Source of the DNA: JACKIC01 sp964543795
Lineage (GTDB): Bacteria; Planctomycetota; UBA1135; UBA2386
Assembly (NCBI GenBank): GCA_964543795.1
Contig: CAZIZN010000010.1
Location: forward strand, 62,001-126,000
Direction: 5' to 3'
Length of the DNA: 64,000 nucleotides
Shown in pieces: positions 7,430 to 18,422 of this stretch. The position numbers were made by a program, and so were the translations under genes. Under the pieces are notes generated by a model, which made no database searches, was not told where the DNA came from, and was given only the letters and a program-made list of their open reading frames with translations. Within the stretch, counting starts at the first letter, position 1, and the number at the start of each line of letters is the position of its first letter.

Positions 7430-9131
7430 CGAGCACCTTCTGCACGTCGAGCGTGCGCGGCGCCTCGAGGATGCGCGCGGCGATGCGGCGGCACTCGTCG
7501 ACGGTGTAGCGCTGCAGCACCTTGACGAAGCCGCGCAGTCGGACCGGCGCGATCGAGTAGCTGCGGTACCCGACGCCGAGGTAGAACGGCAGTCGGACCG
7601 GATCGGCCGCGCTCTCGCCGAACAGCAGCAGCTGCTTGTGGCGGCGCTCGGCGTCGCGGGCCATGCGGGCGAGCATCTCGAACACCGCCGGGTGCACCAT
7701 CTCGTGGTATTCGCGCACGGTGGCGTTGTCGCGGTCGGCGGCGAGCAGGTGGGCCTGCAGATCGTCGATGGCGACCACGGCGAAGTCGGACTCGTTGAGC
7801 AGGGCGCCCAGCGACATCGCCGCGGCAGGCACCTCGATGATCGGCGCCAGCGCGACGCTGCCGGCGCAAGGCACCTTCGCCTTCTTGAGCGCCACGCGCT
7901 CCTCGAGCAGCGCTGCCTTGACGCGCTGCAGGTCGGACATCCCGGTGACGAACGGCACGAGCACGCCGACCAGCTCGCAACCCACCCCCGCGCGCAGGAT
8001 CGCGCGCAGCTGCAGCCGCAGCACGTCCTGATTGGCGAGCAGGCCGCGCACGCCGCGGCGGCCGAGGGCGGGATTGCGCTCCTGGTTGCGCGGGTCCGGT
8101 TCGAGCGTGGCCGCGGCGACGTCGAGCAGGCGGAACGACACCGGCCGGCCTTGCATCGCCTCGAGCACCTGCCGGTAGCTCGCGACCAGCGACTCCTCGG
8201 CGGGACGACCCCGATCGACGAGGAACTGCAGCTCGGTGCGGTGCACGCCGATGCCTTCCATGCCGAAGGTTCGCACCAGGTCGGCCTCGCCGGCGCTGCC
8301 GCACGAGCCCAGCAGGCGCACGGGCGTGCCATCGCGGGTCTGGTAGACGGCGGCCGCCACCTCGGGCGCCTCGGCCTTGCTGGCCTTCCACCGCTGCGCT
8401 GCCAACGACGCCTCGGCCAGCGCCGTGTCTTCGGGCGCCAACACGAGTTCGCCGGCGGTCGCGTCGAGCACCACGACGTCGCCGTCGCGCACGAGCCGCG
8501 CGAGGTCGCGGATGCCCGACACGGTCGGGATGCCCATGCCGCGCGCGAGGATCGCCGCGTGCGAGCTCATGCCTCCCTCCTCGGCGACGATGCCCTCCAC
8601 CTTCTCGTTGCCGAGGTCGAACATGTCCGCCGTGGTGAGCTTGCGCGCCACGAGGATGTAGGGGCCGGTCGGCGGCACGGCGGCGTCGGGCGCGACCTCG
8701 GCGGCGAGGTTGCGCAGGAGCCGCGTGGCGACGTCGCGCAGATCGCTCGCGCGCCGGCGCAGCACGTCGCTCTCGACGAGCTGGAAGATGCGGTCGTACT
8801 TGTCGAAGACGACCCGCACGGCCTCGCGCGCATCGAGCCGTTCCTGCAGCACCAGTTCCTCGATCTCGCTGACGAACAGCGGATCGCCGAGGTAGGCGTG
8901 GTGGGCATCGAAGATGCGCAGTTCGGCCTCGCCGAGCGTGCCGAGCTGCTTCTGCTTGATCTCCTCGATCTGGGCGCGGCTCCTGGTCAGGGCCTCGCGC
9001 AAGAGGTTCAGCTGGGCGTCGATCTCGTCGGCGGCGATGCGGCGGCCGGTGGCCTGATCGGCGAAGCCCCGCAGGAACACCTGGCCGACCGCCACGCCGG
9101 GGGCCACCGATTCGCCGCGCACGCGGTTCAT
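7410..9131 (-). CDS. ptsI: Phosphoenolpyruvate-protein phosphotransferase (PTS enzyme I), divergent
   Basis: A 573-aa protein, full length for enzyme I. The phosphohistidine loop is intact (GGMSSHAAILARGMG, His191). The PEP-barrel half keeps Arg298 (HRTE), Arg334, NPALGRRGVR, Glu433 (APIIEVPAAA), Asp457 and Arg467. It departs from the family at key places: the Asn-Asp pair is Asp-Asp (VAIDDLQAH), the GGDK loop is VAAAT, and the proton-donor Cys of CGELAGD is Phe504 (LFGESAAD). No HPr or EII gene is in the window. It could be a PTSNtr-like or regulatory enzyme I, or one with reduced PEP turnover. The start at 9131 is set by a strong Shine-Dalgarno site. Confidence 0.85.
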   Translation of the reverse strand: MNRVRGESVAPGVAVGQVFLRGFADQATGRRIAADEIDAQLNLLREALTRSRAQIEEIKQKQLGTLGEAELRIFDAHHAYLGDPLFVSEIEELVLQERLDAREAVRVVFDKYDRIFQLVESDVLRRRASDLRDVATRLLRNLAAEVAPDAAVPPTGPYILVARKLTTADMFDLGNEKVEGIVAEEGGMSSHAAILARGMGIPTVSGIRDLARLVRDGDVVVLDATAGELVLAPEDTALAEASLAAQRWKASKAEAPEVAAAVYQTRDGTPVRLLGSCGSAGEADLVRTFGMEGIGVHRTELQFLVDRGRPAEESLVASYRQVLEAMQGRPVSFRLLDVAAATLEPDPRNQERNPALGRRGVRGLLANQDVLRLQLRAILRAGVGCELVGVLVPFVTGMSDLQRVKAALLEERVALKKAKVPCAGSVALAPIIEVPAAAMSLGALLNESDFAVVAIDDLQAHLLAADRDNATVREYHEMVHPAVFEMLARMARDAERRHKQLLLFGESAADPVRLPFYLGVGYRSYSIAPVRLRGFVKVLQRYTVDECRRIAARILEAPRTLDVQKVLVSLDPA

Positions 9132-9133
9132 CG

Positions 9134-9141
9134 CCACCTCC
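9134..9141 (-). promoter_or_regulatory. Shine-Dalgarno site of ptsI
   Basis: GGAGGTGG on the minus strand immediately upstream of the ATG at 9131. It fixes the ptsI start far inside a frame that stays open to 9767. Confidence 0.75.
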
Positions 9142-9384
9142 GCGGACGGCGCGCCGCGGTGCCGGTCGTTCGTCGAGGCGGATGGGAGGTGCGGAGACGG
9201 GGCGACGAAAAGGCCATGGATCTCGAAACGGGAGCGTGCCCAGAGGCGCCGGCAGCATGGCCCGGACGCGCCGGAACCCTTGCGCCGGCTCGGACCTGCA
9301 GTCGGCCGAAGGGTAGCGCGTGCCCGCGCGCTCGGGTAGACATTGCCTTCCGGACGCGCGACCCTGCGGTCCCCCTCTCCCCCG

Positions 9385-10290
9385 ATGGGCATCCATCCAA
9401 CCGCGATCGTTGCCGAAGGCGCCGTCCTCGCGGACGACGTCGAGATCGGCCCGTTCTGCACGATCGGCCCCCAGGTTCGCATCGGTGCCCGCACCCGTCT
9501 GCACGCCCACGTCGTCGTGGACGGCGACACCTGGATCGGCACGGATTGCGAGGTCTTCCCGTTCGCGGTGATCGGCTGCCATCCGCAGGACAAGAAGCTC
9601 CGCCACGGCGACCGCGGCGGCCGGCTGCGCATCGGCGACCACAACCGCATCCGCGAACACGTCACGATCCACGGCGGCACGCCGTTCGGGACCGGCCTCA
9701 CCACCGTCGGCGACCACAACATGCTGCTGGTCGGCTGCCACATCGGCCACGACGCGGTGGTCGGCAATCACGTCGTGATGACGAACGGCGCCATGGTGGC
9801 GGGCCACACCTCGATCGGCGACCGCGCCATCCTCGGCGCGATGGTCGGCATCCACCAGTTCGCGCGCGTCGGCAAGCTGGCCATGATCGGCGCCGGCGCG
9901 ATGGTCTCGCACGACGCGCCACCGTTCGCGATGGTGCAGGGCGACCGCGCCAAGCTCGTGGCGGTCAACCTCGTCGGCCTGCACCGCAACGGCTACACGG
10001 CCGAGCAGCGCGCGCTGATCAAGCGGGTCTTCCGCATCCTGTTCTGGCGCTCGGGCACGCTGCACCAGCGGCTCGAGCTCGTGCGCCAGAGCCCGCTGTT
10101 CCACGACCCGGTCGCGCAGGAGATCGTCGAGTTCGTCGCCGCGAGCAAGCGCGGTGTGTGCAGCCCGCGCGCGGGCCGCCACCAGCGGCTCGGCGAACTC
10201 GAAGGGCGCGCCGAGGAACGCGGCGGCCGCGACCTGCACGCCGCCGAGTCCGTCGCGGAGGATCCGGGGAGCGATGCGGCGGGCGCCTGA
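9385..10290 (+). CDS. lpxA: Acyl-ACP--UDP-N-acetylglucosamine O-acyltransferase LpxA
   Basis: A 301-aa left-handed beta-helix acyltransferase catalysing the first step of lipid A synthesis. Hexapeptide repeats fill residues ~1-185. The catalytic His is His122 in CHIGHDAVVGNHV, and the HQFARVGKLAMIG and DRAKLVAVNLVGLHR landmarks follow. The helical C-terminal domain ends at about SKRGVC (~residue 255), where most LpxA proteins end. About 40 further Arg/Glu/Gly-rich residues form an extra tail that overlaps the next gene. Presence of LpxA indicates a lipopolysaccharide outer membrane. The other raetz-pathway genes are not in the window. The next gene starts 17 bp before the lpxA stop. Confidence 0.92.
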   Translation: MGIHPTAIVAEGAVLADDVEIGPFCTIGPQVRIGARTRLHAHVVVDGDTWIGTDCEVFPFAVIGCHPQDKKLRHGDRGGRLRIGDHNRIREHVTIHGGTPFGTGLTTVGDHNMLLVGCHIGHDAVVGNHVVMTNGAMVAGHTSIGDRAILGAMVGIHQFARVGKLAMIGAGAMVSHDAPPFAMVQGDRAKLVAVNLVGLHRNGYTAEQRALIKRVFRILFWRSGTLHQRLELVRQSPLFHDPVAQEIVEFVAASKRGVCSPRAGRHQRLGELEGRAEERGGRDLHAAESVAEDPGSDAAGA

Positions 10291-11701
10291 CGCCGCGCGG
10301 GCCACGCTGCTGGCCCTGCTCGGCTGCACCTCGTTGTGCGCGCAGGCGACGCTGCCGAGCGTTGAGGACTTCCGCACGCCGGACGGCAGCCGGTTCGTCC
10401 TCGTGCCCGACCCGGGCCTGCGGCACGTCGTCTGGGCCGTCGCGACGCCCGCCGACCCCGCGGAGGACGCCCCCGGGCTCGAATGGCTCGGCGCCGTGAC
10501 CGCCGCGGCGTCGCTCGGCGGCACGTGGTCCACGGGCAGCCTCGACGCCGACCGCGAACGGCAGGCGCTCGAGGCGCTCGACGCGGCGTGGAGTCGCGTG
10601 CTCGAGTCGCGCGGCAGCGCCGCGGCCCTGGAGGCGCTGCGCGCCAGCGAACAGGCGGCGCGCGAGCTCGGCGACGCCACGGTGTTCCCGCGGGTGCTCG
10701 CCTCCCTGCCTGCCGATCGCGCCGAGGTCCTGCAGCTCGGTCCCGCGACGGTCTTCGTGCTGGCGACCGTGGCCGAAGCGCTCGGCGACGTGGCCGACCT
10801 GCTGCTCGAACGGCGCGAACAACAGGCGCTGCGCGACCTGCCCAGGGTCTGGTCCGAGGAGATGGCGGCGCGGCAGCGCGCGTACGCCGCGAACCCGCAC
10901 GCGCCGCTCCACGCCGAGCTGCTGTCGCTCGCCCTTCCCGGCCACCCGGCGGTGCGCGGCCTGGAGCGGCCGGGCATGCAGGCGCCGCGACGTGCGGCGG
11001 CGATTGCGGCATGGCAACGCACGCAGCACCCTTCGCGGACGGTGCACGTGATCCACGGCGGCTTCGACGCCGTCGCCGCGCGCCGGCTGCTGCAGGCGAA
11101 GTTCGCCGCCACGGCGTTGTCGCAGCCACCGGTCGTCGCCGCGGCGCCGACGCGCGCCATCGCGAACGAACGTCGCTCGGCCGTGCCGGGCGTGCGCCCC
11201 CCGACGGTGGCGATCGGCTGGCTGCTCGCACCGGGTCACTCGCCGGCGGCGCTGGAATCGCTGGCCCGCTGGCTCGGCGGCGGGGCGAAGAGCCGCATCG
11301 GCCGCGCGCTCGCCGACGGCGGACGGCTCCAGGCGACCGTGCGCGCGACCGCCCCGTGGCCCCCGTCGCTCTCGACCGACGGCCTGCTGCTCATCGAGGT
11401 CGAGGACGCCAAGGACGTCACCGGCATCGCGGACCTCGTGCTGCGAGTCTGCAAGGACGCCGCCGCGTCGGGCCCCGACGCCGACGAGATGACCGCGGTC
11501 GAACGCGAACTCCAGCGCGCCAGGACGCTCGTCGCGGCCGATCCGCGCTGGCTGGCGACGGACCTCGCTCTGGAACTGCTGCGCTGGCCGAACCGGCCGG
11601 CCGCACCCGGCATCGCCGCCGCGCCCAAGCCGGCGGAGTTGCGCGCGCTGGCAGCCGCCGTGCTCGGCACTCGTCCCGTGATCGTCGAGGGTCGGCCGTG
11701 A
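10274..11701 (+). CDS. M16-fold (insulinase-like) lipoprotein without zinc motif
   Basis: A 475-aa exported protein with an N-terminal hydrophobic segment ending ALLGC, a plausible lipobox (a signal-peptidase I site after LCAQ is also possible). The second half has the M16 C-domain signature (PTVAIGWLLAPGHSPAALES, then GGGAKSRIGRAL). The position where active M16 peptidases carry HxxEH reads GLEWLGAVTAAASLGG here, so the zinc site is absent and it is probably not a protease on its own. It overlaps lpxA by 17 bp and its stop overlaps the next gene's GTG start (GTGA). That implies translational coupling and a paired function. Confidence 0.7.
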   Translation: MRRAPDAARATLLALLGCTSLCAQATLPSVEDFRTPDGSRFVLVPDPGLRHVVWAVATPADPAEDAPGLEWLGAVTAAASLGGTWSTGSLDADRERQALEALDAAWSRVLESRGSAAALEALRASEQAARELGDATVFPRVLASLPADRAEVLQLGPATVFVLATVAEALGDVADLLLERREQQALRDLPRVWSEEMAARQRAYAANPHAPLHAELLSLALPGHPAVRGLERPGMQAPRRAAAIAAWQRTQHPSRTVHVIHGGFDAVAARRLLQAKFAATALSQPPVVAAAPTRAIANERRSAVPGVRPPTVAIGWLLAPGHSPAALESLARWLGGGAKSRIGRALADGGRLQATVRATAPWPPSLSTDGLLLIEVEDAKDVTGIADLVLRVCKDAAASGPDADEMTAVERELQRARTLVAADPRWLATDLALELLRWPNRPAAPGIAAAPKPAELRALAAAVLGTRPVIVEGRP

Positions 11702-13797
11702 GGTCGCGCCTGGCCGCGTGCTGCCTCGGCCTCGCGCTCGGCGCCTGCAGCAGCGCGCCGAAGGAAGCCCCGCCGACCCCGGCGGCACCGACCGCCCCCG
11801 TCGAACCGACCCCCGATCCGAACGTTCGCGCGGCGCCGCCACCGCGCCCCGTGACCGACGTGCGCGTCGTGCGGCGCACCGACGGCTCGAGCGCGGTGGC
11901 CCTGCAGCCGACGTCGCAGGCCGTCAGCAGCGTACATCTGTCGATCGGCGCAGGCGCCGACGCCGGCAGCCCCGGCCTCGCCGAACTCGCGGCCGAGGTG
12001 CTCGTGGCCGGCAGCGACGCCAGCAGCGGCAGGCGCAGCCTGCGCACGCACGCCGCCGATCTCGGCGGCTCGGTCGAGATCGACGTCGGGCCGACCTCCA
12101 CCTGGGTCACGCTCCGGCTGCCGCCCCGGGCCTGGCGCGAGGGCCTGGGCGCGTTGCTCGACGCCGTGCGTGCGCCGATCGAATCGCGCTCGCAGATCGA
12201 ACGCATCCGCGACGAACTGATCGAGCGCCGCGCCCGCGAGATCTGGGCCGACCCGGGCCGCGGCGCCGCGCGCGCCGCCCTGTTCGGCGATGCCGGAACC
12301 GGCGCCCACGTCGCCGGCCTGCTCGACCGCGACCCGTCCGAAGTGCGCCTCTTCCACGGCACCTTCTACCGGCCGCAGCAGGCGTTGCTCGCGGTCGAGG
12401 CGCCGGCGCCGCTCGACGAAGTGCGCGTCGAGCTCCAGAACGCACTCGATGCGGCGCGCTGGCCCGCTCCGGGCGCGTCGCCGCAGGTGCCGCGCACGCC
12501 GCGGCGACAGCCGCAAGGCATCCTCTGGGCGCCAGCGGCGCCCGCGGGGCAGTGTCGGCCGTCGATCGTGATCGGCGTGCCCCCGCTCGGCGACGCGTCG
12601 GCGGCCGCCGACGCGCACGTGCTGCTCGCCTGCGTCACCCTCGACGGCGTCGGCGGTCGACTCGAACAGGCCCAGCGCGAACGCGGCCTCGGCCACGTGC
12701 GATGGACGGCGCGTTGGAGCCCCGCCGGCGAGGCGGCGGCCCTGGTGCTGTCGACGACCTGCACCCCGACCGAAGCCGGCGAACTCTGGCGTGCGTTCGA
12801 GGCGGCACGACAGTCGCTCCGCCGCGCCGCGCCGACGGCCTCCGAACTGGCCCTCGCGCTCCGTCGCGCCACCCTGACGACGCGCCTGCGCCCGGCGGGC
12901 ATCGGCGCGCGACTGCACGCCCGCGCGCGCGCTGCGATCGGCGGCGACGGCGGCGACGGCGTCGAACGGCGTCTGCTCGAACTGGCCGGCGCCGGCGCCG
13001 GCGAACTCGCCGCACGCGTCGACGCGTTCCTCGCCCTGCCGACGACGCTGATCGTGTTCGGCGGCGAGCCGCCGGCCGACCTCGCGCCCGTGCAGACGTT
13101 CGATCTGATGCCCGCCGCCGCCCTGGCGAAGCTCGTCGGTGCGCCGCCCGCCGCCGAGAGCGCCGCCGGCGTGCCGTGGCTCTTGCCGTCGCTCGACGCG
13201 GTCGGCGGCGCCGAAGCGCTGCGCAACACCGTCGGTTGCCGCACCGAGGCGCAGGTGCGCCTCGCCGGGGCTGCCGCGATGCGCGAGACGGCGCACTGGA
13301 CGTTCGACGGCACGCTGTCCCGCACGCGCGAGCTGCTCGACCAGAGCCTGGCTACCGAGATCACCGCGCGATCGGCCACGGAACGTTCCGGCCAGGAGAC
13401 CCGCTCGCTCGACGCCGACGAGGTCGACCGGATCCGGCGCGAGTGGCGGCGGCATCCGCTGTCGCTGCTGGCCGCGCATGCGCACGGCCGGCTGGACTTC
13501 CGCCCGGTCGCTCAACGCCGCGAGGACGACCGCGAGGTGCTCGTGCTCGAGGCCGTGGGCGGGGGCTTCCAGCGCCTGCGCATCCACGTCGACGCGACGT
13601 CGCGGCTGATCCGGCTCGTGGAGACCTGGGAGACGCTCGGAGACGGCACGCAGATCCACGTGCAGGACCGGTGGTCGGACTACCGCAGCTCCGGCGGACT
13701 GCGGCTGCCGTTCCGGCGCATCACGGAACTCGACGACGGCCGCAACCGCACCGAGACCGTCTACTCGTCCGTCGTGCCGTCGTTCCGCGGCTCCTGA
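11698..13797 (+). CDS. M16-fold lipoprotein with C-terminal lipoprotein-type domain, zinc motif absent
   Basis: A 699-aa lipoprotein (lipobox LALGAC, Cys at ~residue 17) with a Pro/Ala/Thr-rich linker to residue ~55. Residues ~60-480 look like two M16 half-domains (SPGLAELAAEVLVAG, later ADAHVLLACVTLDGVGGRLEQ). The HxxEH zinc motif is missing: GLAELAAE replaces the usual GxxHxxEH. The last ~200 residues (from TVGCRTEAQVRL) form a beta-rich module ending WSDYRSSGGLRLPFRRI, like the substrate-carrier folds seen at the end of some bacterial M16 proteins. The GTG start overlaps the upstream stop. Both members of the pair are zinc-less, which is unusual. Confidence 0.7.
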   Translation: MRSRLAACCLGLALGACSSAPKEAPPTPAAPTAPVEPTPDPNVRAAPPPRPVTDVRVVRRTDGSSAVALQPTSQAVSSVHLSIGAGADAGSPGLAELAAEVLVAGSDASSGRRSLRTHAADLGGSVEIDVGPTSTWVTLRLPPRAWREGLGALLDAVRAPIESRSQIERIRDELIERRAREIWADPGRGAARAALFGDAGTGAHVAGLLDRDPSEVRLFHGTFYRPQQALLAVEAPAPLDEVRVELQNALDAARWPAPGASPQVPRTPRRQPQGILWAPAAPAGQCRPSIVIGVPPLGDASAAADAHVLLACVTLDGVGGRLEQAQRERGLGHVRWTARWSPAGEAAALVLSTTCTPTEAGELWRAFEAARQSLRRAAPTASELALALRRATLTTRLRPAGIGARLHARARAAIGGDGGDGVERRLLELAGAGAGELAARVDAFLALPTTLIVFGGEPPADLAPVQTFDLMPAAALAKLVGAPPAAESAAGVPWLLPSLDAVGGAEALRNTVGCRTEAQVRLAGAAAMRETAHWTFDGTLSRTRELLDQSLATEITARSATERSGQETRSLDADEVDRIRREWRRHPLSLLAAHAHGRLDFRPVAQRREDDREVLVLEAVGGGFQRLRIHVDATSRLIRLVETWETLGDGTQIHVQDRWSDYRSSGGLRLPFRRITELDDGRNRTETVYSSVVPSFRGS

Positions 13798-13883
13798 CGG
13801 CCCGCGGAACCGTTCCAGGCCTCCCGCAGTTGCCGACGGGGCGACCGGCGGCGCGCGAACGCGTCGGGACCGGCCGCGGCGAG

Positions 13884-15044
13884 CTACTGCCGACGCGCGC
13901 CGAAGCGCGCGAGCATGCCCACGTAGAACATGTGCTCGCCGTGCAGGTCCTCGTCGATCTTGATCGAGGGCCGGTTCTCGTTGTCGAGGAACGAGTAGTA
14001 GCCGTGCAGCGACAGCGTGTCGGTGAAGTGCAGGTAGCCTTCGATGCCGCCGCCGAAGAAGAACTTGCCGTCGGAACTCGTGCCCGACTCGTCGGCGAGG
14101 TGCGAGTATTGACCGTGCACGAAGGGCGCCAGCGAGACGTTGTCGCCGAAGTCGATGCGCAACCGGATCTGGACGTCGCCCCAGATGTCGCCGAGCGGGC
14201 GCTGTGCCTCGTAGTTCTGGATGCGGTCCTTCTCGTCGTGCCAGCCGCCGTTCGCGAAGATCTCCCACGTCGCGTCGTCCGCGGACGGCACGTACCACTC
14301 GAGGCGGCCGCGTGCGCGCCAGAAGCCCGACGGCAGCGTCGTCGTGAAGCCGGCGCTGCCGAAGGCTCCTTCGCTGTCGTTCCACTCGCGCTCGCCCGTC
14401 AGGGTCAGCACGAACCCCTCCTGCGGCATGCCGCGGCGCCGGTCCATCTGCAGGTTGCTCTGCTCGAGGTAGATGCGCACACCGTAGGCGTCGAAGTCGG
14501 CGGGAACGGCGAACGACGACGGCGTGAGGTCCGACCGGGCGAAGTCGTACCGCCGGTAGAACGGGCCCAGCTCGAAGAACAGCCCGGCCTGCGGTTCGCG
14601 GCCGAAGCCGGCGTAGATCTCGTAGTCGCTGCCGTCGTAGAAGCCGTTGGGCACGAGGTTGTCGCCGCGATAGAAGCCGTCGCGATAGAACTGCCACGGA
14701 CGCGCGCGCAGTTCGAGCCGCGCGGTCGTCTCGTCGCCGATCAGCGAACCGTCCGAGAGACTGGCGTAGATGCCGTCGCGACCGGCGTAGGCCTCGAGCA
14801 GGTTGCTGCCGGAGCCGAAGCGGTCGTCGCGGTAGAAGATGTGGCCGTCCCAGCTGATGTCGTCGTCGAGCCCGACGGTCGGCACCTTCTCGCTGGCCAT
14901 CGTGCCGATCGCGCCCGCCTCGATCTCGAGGATGGAGGCGTAGGGCCGCGGCGCCCGGCGCACCGTCGTGAGGTCGGAGTAGTTCTGTGCATGGGCCGTC
15001 GCGGCGAGCGCGAGCAGGGCCAGGTTGTGGGTTCGGAACTGCAT
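13884..15044 (-). CDS. Outer-membrane beta-barrel-like secreted protein
   Basis: A 386-aa exported protein: signal peptide MQFRTHNLALLALAATAHA, then a long series of amphipathic strands with aromatic girdles (RLELRARPWQFYRDGFYRG, FELGPFYRRYDFA, YLHFTDTLSLHGYYSFL). The composition is rich in Asp, Gly, Tyr and Phe, as in outer-membrane barrels. I do not recognise a named family and no substrate can be proposed. The ATG lies three bases after the stop of the upstream NYN-domain gene, so the two share a transcript. It is convergent with the M16 pair. Confidence 0.6.
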   Translation of the reverse strand: MQFRTHNLALLALAATAHAQNYSDLTTVRRAPRPYASILEIEAGAIGTMASEKVPTVGLDDDISWDGHIFYRDDRFGSGSNLLEAYAGRDGIYASLSDGSLIGDETTARLELRARPWQFYRDGFYRGDNLVPNGFYDGSDYEIYAGFGREPQAGLFFELGPFYRRYDFARSDLTPSSFAVPADFDAYGVRIYLEQSNLQMDRRRGMPQEGFVLTLTGEREWNDSEGAFGSAGFTTTLPSGFWRARGRLEWYVPSADDATWEIFANGGWHDEKDRIQNYEAQRPLGDIWGDVQIRLRIDFGDNVSLAPFVHGQYSHLADESGTSSDGKFFFGGGIEGYLHFTDTLSLHGYYSFLDNENRPSIKIDEDLHGEHMFYVGMLARFGARRQ

Positions 15045-15046
15045 CG

Positions 15047-16093
15047 TCACTTGCTCTCTTCGCGCCGCTTCATGCGCTCGGCGACCGCCTGCACGAGCGG
15101 ATGGTGGTCGTCGAGCACGATCACGGAGTAGGGGTGGTCCGCGTACTGATTCTCGCGCTCTTCGATGCGGATCACACCGCGCTGCCGCAATTCGTTGACG
15201 ATCGCGCGCCGATCCGGGTGCACGAGGCCGCTGAAGTGCTGGCTCATCGGTCCCTTCAGGAACGGCGACAACCAGACTTCGGTGCTGCCGTGACGGATCT
15301 GGGCCCGCAGCACGAGTTCGATGCACTGCTCCAGGCGCTCCTGCACGTTGCCGTCGGGCGGCATGCCCTCGGCCGTGCGCCACGTGACGGGGATGTGGCC
15401 GACGATCGCCGCACGGCCGCGGGCCCGATCCCCGAGGGACACCGCGTCGCCGCCGTGGCCGTTGCCGTTGCCGTTGCCGCCGCCGCTGCGCATCGCACCC
15501 GCGGGCTGGGCGGCGGACGCCGGCGACGCGGCGCCGACTGCGCCCACCTTGTCGCCCCCCTCGGCGCCGGCCGGCTGTTCCCGGTGCTCGCCGATCGCGT
15601 GCCCGATCAGATCCAGCGCGTTCCAGAAGCGCTCGGCGCCGACCCGCATGCGGAGGTCGCCGCTGGTGCTGTCCGGAATGCCGACCACGCGCAACTCGCG
15701 GTTCTCCTCGAGCACCTGCCGCGCGATCGGGATGAAGTCGCGGTCGCCGGAGACGATCACGATCGCGTCGATGTCGGGGCGCCGGTAGAGCACGCGGCAC
15801 ACGTCGCACGCGAGCTGCACGTCGGCCGAGTTCTTGCCCGAGTGTCCCACCAGCACGTACTGCGGGTCGAACCCCATCAGGGCGAGGTCGTGGGCGACCT
15901 CCATGCCGGGATAGGTGTCGAAGGCCGCATAGCTGCGGCCGAGGACCATCGGCGCGTTGTCGGCACGCAGTCGACCCTTGAGGTGTTCCAGGATCGCCAG
16001 ACACAGGTCGCGGGTGCGCTGCCCGCTCAGTTCCTCGCGGTTCTTCAGCGAGGCGAACAGGTTCTCGAAATCGACGAAGACGGCGGCGTGCAT
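15047..16093 (-). CDS. NYN-domain (PIN-like) putative RNase with C-terminal extension
   Basis: A 348-aa cytoplasmic protein. Residues 1-165 form an NYN/LabA-type nuclease domain with the acidic residues in place: MHAAVFVDFENLF, GKNSADVQLACDV and IVIVSGDRDFIPI. Members are metal-dependent RNases or RNA-binding proteins. A Gly/Asn-rich linker (GGGNGNGNGHGG) joins a C-terminal domain of ~120 residues that I cannot name, with a winged-helix-like stretch (IVNELRQRGVIRIEE). The start at 16093 gives the canonical N terminus; an upstream extension to 16228 would run into the end of speA. It is followed at once by the outer-membrane protein gene. Confidence 0.75.
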   Translation of the reverse strand: MHAAVFVDFENLFASLKNREELSGQRTRDLCLAILEHLKGRLRADNAPMVLGRSYAAFDTYPGMEVAHDLALMGFDPQYVLVGHSGKNSADVQLACDVCRVLYRRPDIDAIVIVSGDRDFIPIARQVLEENRELRVVGIPDSTSGDLRMRVGAERFWNALDLIGHAIGEHREQPAGAEGGDKVGAVGAASPASAAQPAGAMRSGGGNGNGNGHGGDAVSLGDRARGRAAIVGHIPVTWRTAEGMPPDGNVQERLEQCIELVLRAQIRHGSTEVWLSPFLKGPMSQHFSGLVHPDRRAIVNELRQRGVIRIEERENQYADHPYSVIVLDDHHPLVQAVAERMKRREESK

Positions 16094-16196
16094 GGGATTC
16101 CGTGGATCGGTAGGTGCGAAGGAACAGGGGCGGGAGAGGATCCCCGCCGCGCGGACCAGCGGGCGCTGGTCGCGGAACCGGCCGGCGGTCCGGCGC

Positions 16197-18221
<2,025 letters not shown>

Positions 18222-18230
18222 GTAGGGAGG

Positions 18231-18234
18231 CTCC
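18231..18234 (-). promoter_or_regulatory. Shine-Dalgarno site supporting a TTG start for speA
   Basis: GGAG on the minus strand nine bases before TTG 18221. It is the best ribosome site near the conserved N terminus; the alternative ATG at 18269 has none. Confidence 0.45.
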
Positions 18235-18422
18235 AGGGGCGGGTGTGCCGCAGCGGCGTGGCGCACCATGCTGCCAGCGCTCGGACCACCGGACCCGCGG
18301 CGGATTGAACACCAGTGAGGCGGCCCATGGCAGGCGGCCGTCGGCATTTTTTTGCGGCGCGCGCGCGCCGTGCGAACTCTCGCCCACTGGCCGCCTGCGG
18401 CGAGGCCGCGTAAGGTGCGCCG

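Noticed and set aside
11236..14697. Very long open frame (1153 codons) on the minus strand opposite the M16 pair
   Set aside because: It is antisense to two well-supported genes. Its translation is Arg/Ala/Gly-dominated with no domains, as expected from complementary frames at high GC.
18343..18372. Run of seven T beside a GC-rich alternating tract between speA and glyA, considered as an intrinsic terminator
   Set aside because: Both flanking genes point away from it, so a terminator there would serve neither. It is more likely promoter-region composition.
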